This document shows positions 30,650 through 38,637 of a DNA stretch of 38,637 bases, piece after piece. The DNA lies in the NCBI GenBank assembly GCA_013115125.1, contig JABANN010000330.1:1-38637 (forward strand), given 5' to 3'. Under the pieces are notes generated by a model, which saw only the letters and a program-made list of their open reading frames with translations, made no database searches and had not been told where the DNA came from. This DNA comes from Perkinsus olseni. Its lineage: Eukaryota > Perkinsozoa > Perkinsida. The stretch's first letter is position 1; every line of letters starts with the position of its first letter. A program made the translations under genes and the position numbers.

Positions 30650-31359
30650 GATTTGGTTTTGAGCTGCCCTTGTCAACGTACACTTCTCTGTCCTCTATCG
30701 GGTGAGTAAAGTTCTTCTTTCTCTCCATTCATCTAGTCGCAGCTGTTCGTCGTATTGGTCGACAGCACGGTGCTCTACCGGCAAGTGTTCGCGTTGGTAT
30801 GACTTTCCCCAACCACTCTATGTTACAACACAACCAATACCAAAACAAACGGGAAAATCTCCGCATGGAGCATGTCAACTTCTCCGGTAGTCAACACAGG
30901 CAGGGCAGCTGCAGTGGGCATCAGTCGATCCACACCAACCGCCTGAACGCGCTCACTGATGCGCCCGAGAGCAACGGTAAACCTACCGGGGCTGCAGCAG
31001 GGCGCGGACCCCTCTGGGTTGCACTGTGCAGGCCTGAGATAGTAGAGCCATAAGAACGTCGGGGAGAGCGGCCTAACCTTCTCCCGGCCGCGTCCGTCTG
31101 CTGAGGACCGCAGCGGAGATCGGTCCGCCAGCGCCGCTGGGTTGCCTCAGCAGCAGCTCTCGGCTCGGGCGCCTGGGACTTCGGAGATGCCGCGGGGCGA
31201 GATGGCTTCCTGACGATTTGTGATGCTCTTCAGCAGCTTGAAGTTCCCTCACAGTCTGATGCCGTTATTATACGCCCAAGCGAGCGCCTTGTCGAATTTA
31301 AGTCTGTTGGTCTGCTGTTGCTTCCGAATGTATTCACAAGCCTGCAGGAGCAACACAGC
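30650..31359. other. intergenic between the two GT17 genes
   Basis: No gene with support. The plus-strand open frames have no motifs. The promoter of copy A should lie at the left end of this gap, but nothing recognisable is seen. Confidence 0.4.
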
Positions 31360-33902
31360 TCACAAGGGACGAGCCGCTCGGTGTCTCACAGCCAACCTCT
31401 CTCGAGACGGGAACATGTAGGGATAACGCTGCCGGTTGGCATCGGCGAACCTGATGAGAACTGTAGGCTGGCCACGCCCGCCATCTTCAACTAACCATGG
31501 GATCCAAGTATTGAAGCTGATCTTCTCCGTACGAGCGTCGGATGCATCATCCCAACAGCAGACTCTTATCTGACCGAAACCGAATGCGATTCGAAGTCAG
31601 AAGGTGAGCTCACCCCGCAGACCCTCCAAGCGTCGGCCATGGACGGGTTCTTAGCCAGAGCAACAGCGATATCTGATCAGCAGGACCGTGTGTGGCACAG
31701 TCAGCAGACCCCCACCTCTCCGTGCTTTGGTCGTCCTCGCTCCGTTCAATAATCCCACCGTCCGAGAAGGACAGTTGCTTCAACAGGTCGCTTTCTGGCG
31801 GCATCTGCGAGGCCCGGTGACACCACGCGTGCGGCATCCTTCATTCACTCACGAAGAAGCTCATGTGCGCTCCCGTAGTCGGATAGTCCATCGCCCAGTG
31901 TCCCTTGGTCCTGCAAAACTGAGTTCCTCCATCTCCTCTAACGACGGCAGGCCCACCGTGCCGGCAAGGCGGCGCCCGTGTTCGGATGCTTCTGCATGGA
32001 GCTCTTATCGAAGATATTGGGGAAAGTCAAGTCGGGCATGTCGGCTCCTGAAAGGGAGGTGGCATGAGAGCTACTAGCCTATGCCCGAGTGCGCTCACTC
32101 CTCCAGGCGAAGTTCATTGCGAGAAATCCGGTAGGTAGGGCCGCGGGGTATCGGGTGTCTTTGGGCGTGCAGTACTTTAAAGCTGCTATTTGTTCTGCAG
32201 CCGGCATCTGATCATACAGTGAGACTTAGGGGCACTTCGGATGGGCGGATTTGGGTTGTTTTTGGTGTTGGGACGATGCTAAGTGATCCCAGTCTATTAT
32301 AGCGGCCCTATGCCGTCCACTAGCATCGCCCGATTAGTTCAGCTGGATAGAATGTCTGCCTACGGAGCAGATGGTCGTAGGTTCGAATCCTGCATCGGGT
32401 AGCTATTTAACCCATTCAATCCCCTCCCAACTTGACCTCGTCCATATCCCCGTGAATGAATAGTGTTTTGTCATTAGGCTCTCCGAAAGCCTCGGCATAC
32501 TTCTCCAGCAGATACCCCCGGGTGAAGGTCTCCAATGCGTATCTAAACTCGAGGTAGCCTTCTCGAGTGGCCGAAGCAGCCAGCGTGATGATGGTACCAC
32601 CGCCTACCTGTCTTCCTTCCCTCCATTAACCCTCCTGAACCTCGCCTCAACAGCATCGTCCAGAACACCGTACACGATCTTGTCTCGGAAGGCTTCAAAC
32701 CTGCTGTTGGTGAGGCTGCCGTTGTCAAGCACCACCGCCCGGCCACCTCCGAGACTCGAGGGCAGCTCCCAACAGCAGCGACTTCGACCACTTCTTGAAC
32801 GCTCTCGTCGACTCGACGATAACGAAGACCTGCGCGCTGACCATTCCGTGCATCCTCAATGCAGCAGACGCACATCGACAACAGAGTGAAGCTCATGCAG
32901 TCGGATCTCCAAGATGTCAAGTTCGTACGCAAAGGGGACGAGGTCGACGATCCGGACTGGCGAGGGCCGCGTGCCCGTCATATACCTGGGGCGACATAAA
33001 GGCGGTAAAATCAAAGAGGAGCGGTACGGATTCTTCTGACAGTCCCATTCGAGCTTCCGCGATTGGGGCCTGTCCAGAACTGTCGCCTCCGCTGCGGGCT
33101 CCCGGGAAAGTAAGCGTTGGAGGTGTGTGACGTACCGCCGCACCCACACCTGGGAGGGGACGTGCAGGAGGGAGCCTCCGCGTCAGCTCACTTCGTTGTT
33201 CGGATGATGGCGGTTGACCAGGGCTAGCCAGTCAAACTCAAGACCGGCGATTTCTTCCATTCGGCCGTGGTCTGGGTTGATCTCCCACTCCCCTGCCATC
33301 GGTACAGCCGTTCGACATGATCACTCGTCGCGTCATCTCACCCAGCTCATTGAGATCGACTTGTGCAGCATCTATCCACATGAGATCTCCCTTATCGAGT
33401 ATGCTCTCCGCTGTCACTACGGGAGCTTTGGTGCCTTAGGGACGTGTCCGGCAGAATCAGCGCCACGTAGCCCCGGCCAACCTCTCTTCGCACAATCAGC
33501 CTTCTCGCCTTTGAGCTCCTCAATCGTCCCCTTAGCCTCCAGTAACTCCCGTCCCCTGGCGTCCAACGCCTCCTTCAACCCGATCTAAGTCGATCGCCTA
33601 CGACTACAAACCCGAACCCGGAGCTCCCCACTACCGCTTTCTCCTCCGCTTCCTTCCCGTCTGCCTTCAATGGAGCGGAGCGAAGTTTCTTCAGCACTAG
33701 CTCCAGCCGAGACAGTATCTATTCATACCGAGATCTCGGCCGTCTAGGCCGGCACTACGACAGCTTCCCTCACATCGTCGCCGTGGGGAACAACAGCTGC
33801 CCCCTGCAGGAACGCTCCTTCCTCATTGAGCGACGAAGCCCCTCTTATTGGTACCGAGAGAACGTACAGAGCCGGGAGGAGTACACACACCAGTACTATC
33901 AT
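31360..33902 (-). CDS. GT17 (MGAT3-like) glycosyltransferase, copy B
   Basis: Tandem paralog of the gene at 27.9-30.6 kb, with the same block order and mostly the same intron positions. A membrane anchor 'MIVLVCVLLPALYVLSVPI' starts at 33902. Then come a charged helix 'LKEALDARGRELLEAKGTIE', 'GEWEINPDHGRMEE', 'VRIVDLVPFAYELDILEIRL', 'QVFVIVESTRAFKKWSKSLL', 'RFEAFRDKIVYGVLDDAVEA', 'GEPNDKTLFIHGDMDEV', 'IAALKYCTPKDTRYPAALP', 'YPTTGAHMSFF', 'ESDLLKQLSF', 'AVALAKNPSMADAWRVCG' and 'KISFNTWIPWLVEDGGRG'. The stop is at 31360-31362. An Ala/Ser/Arg-rich open stretch at 34113-33910 may be an extra 5' exon. One intron hosts a tRNA gene on the other strand. The donor there is GTC, unlike copy A, and the phase of that join is unresolved. 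Confidence 0.8.
32328..32401 (+). tRNA. tRNA-Arg(ACG)
   Basis: A complete 74-nt cloverleaf. The acceptor stem is gcccgat with atcgggt (a G-T first pair), the D arm 'gttc'/'gaat', the anticodon stem tctgc/gcaga with loop ctacgga (anticodon ACG), and the T arm gtagg/cctgc around 'ttcgaat'. The B box 'ggttcgaatcc' is perfect. CCA is not encoded and there is no intron. The discriminator is A. No clear T-run terminator follows within 10 bases. It lies antisense within an intron of GT17 copy B. Confidence 0.95.
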
Positions 33903-33909
33903 CGATCGT

Positions 33910-34253
33910 AGCCTCGTCCACGACCAAGCGCCCTGAAGGAGGACCACTGCCGTTCCGTACTGGAGGTGGGAGTACCGTATCCCCTCGATGACCGGTCGAA
34001 TGGCGCTGAGTGGCGACCGTCTCCGCAGCCCCCGCGGCAGCGATCCGACCTCTCGTTGCTGACGAAGAAGCAGCCGCCCTACCTCTAGAAGATGACCTCA
34101 ATCCGAGAGGCATTGCGACACTACCCGTTCCAAAGTACTCATAGACATTCACAAAAGCAACAGCAACGGGTGGTCTTACTGAGACAGGCGTAGGAGGAAC
34201 GGGTGGTGAATACGTATTGGTGATACAAGGTTACAACGTGGTTGGAAATATCG
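33910..34253. other. gap between GT17 copy B and NVL with a low-complexity open frame
   Basis: A minus-strand open stretch from 34113 encodes 'MPLGLRSSSRGRAAASSSAT' and other Ala/Ser/Arg/Gly-rich sequence up to about 33830. It may be a 5' exon of GT17 copy B, giving a long cytosolic tail, but the join to the membrane-anchor frame does not keep phase with the splice sites I can see. Confidence 0.3.
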
Positions 34254-38225
<3,972 letters not shown>

Positions 38226-38334
38226 CAGAGCAAAAACCACACAACACCACTGCGATTCAGAAGGTCTCAGTCGCTGTGCTGTCTACCAATCTGTTGCCAA
38301 GCATTACAAGCCTGTAGGCCCATCGCCTGGAAAC

Positions 38335-38472
38335 GTGCAACGGCCAACTCACGTGACGAGGCAAGAGAGTGTAGACCCGACCACACTGAGTAGTGAAGTC
38401 AAGAAGGCATTCAGGAATATAGTGCGAGCCTGTATCGGCTCATTGCTGATGCAGAGTGCACCACCGCGATGA
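38335..38472 (+). CDS. possible terminal exon of a gene divergent from NVL
   Basis: The frame reads 'RPTHVTRQESVDPTTLSSEV' then 'KKAFRNIVRACIGSLLMQSA' and a TGA at 38470-38472. The second half looks like an amphipathic helix. No upstream exon or start is convincing and the family is unknown. It overlaps the region where the NVL promoter should lie. Confidence 0.3.
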   Translation: MQRPTHVTRQESVDPTTLSSEVKKAFRNIVRACIGSLLMQSAPPR

Positions 38473-38637
38473 TCGAGGCGAATTCAGTGATGACTGATAC
38501 TGAGAAATCATAAGTGCGCAAGATGCTCAGATATTCTGTGTCGAAATTCGTCTCCATTGTGCGCCGAATACTATGTGTGGTAAAGTGCGCACACGAAGTG
38601 TTGGGGTTCTAGTGGATGTAAATCACACACAGTAGTC

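Overview
The window looks like intron-dense nuclear DNA of a protist. The reconstructable genes carry many short GT-AG introns, mostly 40-60 nt, with coding on both strands and little space between genes. The gene content is eukaryotic: NVL, WRNIP1, a TMBIM/Bax-inhibitor protein, GT17 glycosyltransferases and a tRNA-Arg. Several start codons sit 0-14 nt after an AG preceded by pyrimidines, as in lineages that trans-splice a leader. With the expanded secreted families and donors rich in GTAG, my best guess is an alveolate of the Perkinsus/dinoflagellate line. That is inference from gene style, not proof.

Layout. 0.3-1.4 kb (-): a TtcA-type tRNA 2-thiocytidine synthase. 1.6-2.9 kb (-): exons of an unidentified gene. 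3.0-7.0 kb (-): a 15-exon class V aminotransferase/cysteine-desulfurase-like gene with a U1-type C2H2 zinc finger inside its fold. 7.2-7.6 kb: one copy of a dispersed repeat. 8.4-11.3 kb (+): two tandem secreted-protein paralogs, then a second repeat copy. 12.4-13.3 kb (+): a coiled-coil protein. 14.0-15.2 kb (-): a TMBIM/BI-1 protein with a small inverted-repeat element in one intron. 16.3-16.6 kb (+): a small two-exon protein. 16.7-17.1 kb: a truncated copy of a gene that is whole at 23.3 kb, then a hairpin-rich stretch. 18.5-22.7 kb (+): three members of a second secreted family. 23.3-24.1 kb (+): a divergent TrmO/TsaA-like gene. 24.5-27.0 kb (+): WRNIP1/RarA (MgsA), 14 exons. 27.9-33.9 kb (-): two tandem GT17 paralogs, the second with a tRNA-Arg(ACG) nested antisense in an intron. 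34.3-38.2 kb (-): NVL, 17 exons.

How sure. I built the models by hand from family conservation and intron phase. The exon sums of NVL (714 codons), WRNIP1 (548), TMBIM (246), the coiled-coil gene (222), all three members of the second secreted family, both members of the first and the TrmO-like gene are exact multiples of three with no internal stop. One splice junction in the aminotransferase and several in the GT17 genes stay unresolved. Exon ends may be off by a base or two.

Functional themes. The recognisable genes are mostly housekeeping: tRNA modification (TtcA, perhaps the TrmO-like gene), replication-fork maintenance (WRNIP1), 60S ribosome biogenesis (NVL), Golgi/ER N-glycan branching (GT17) and stress/calcium membrane biology (TMBIM). 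Two lineage-specific secreted families sit among them. There is no operon-like logic. The interest lies in the domain insertion, the tandem secreted arrays and the intron-resident elements.
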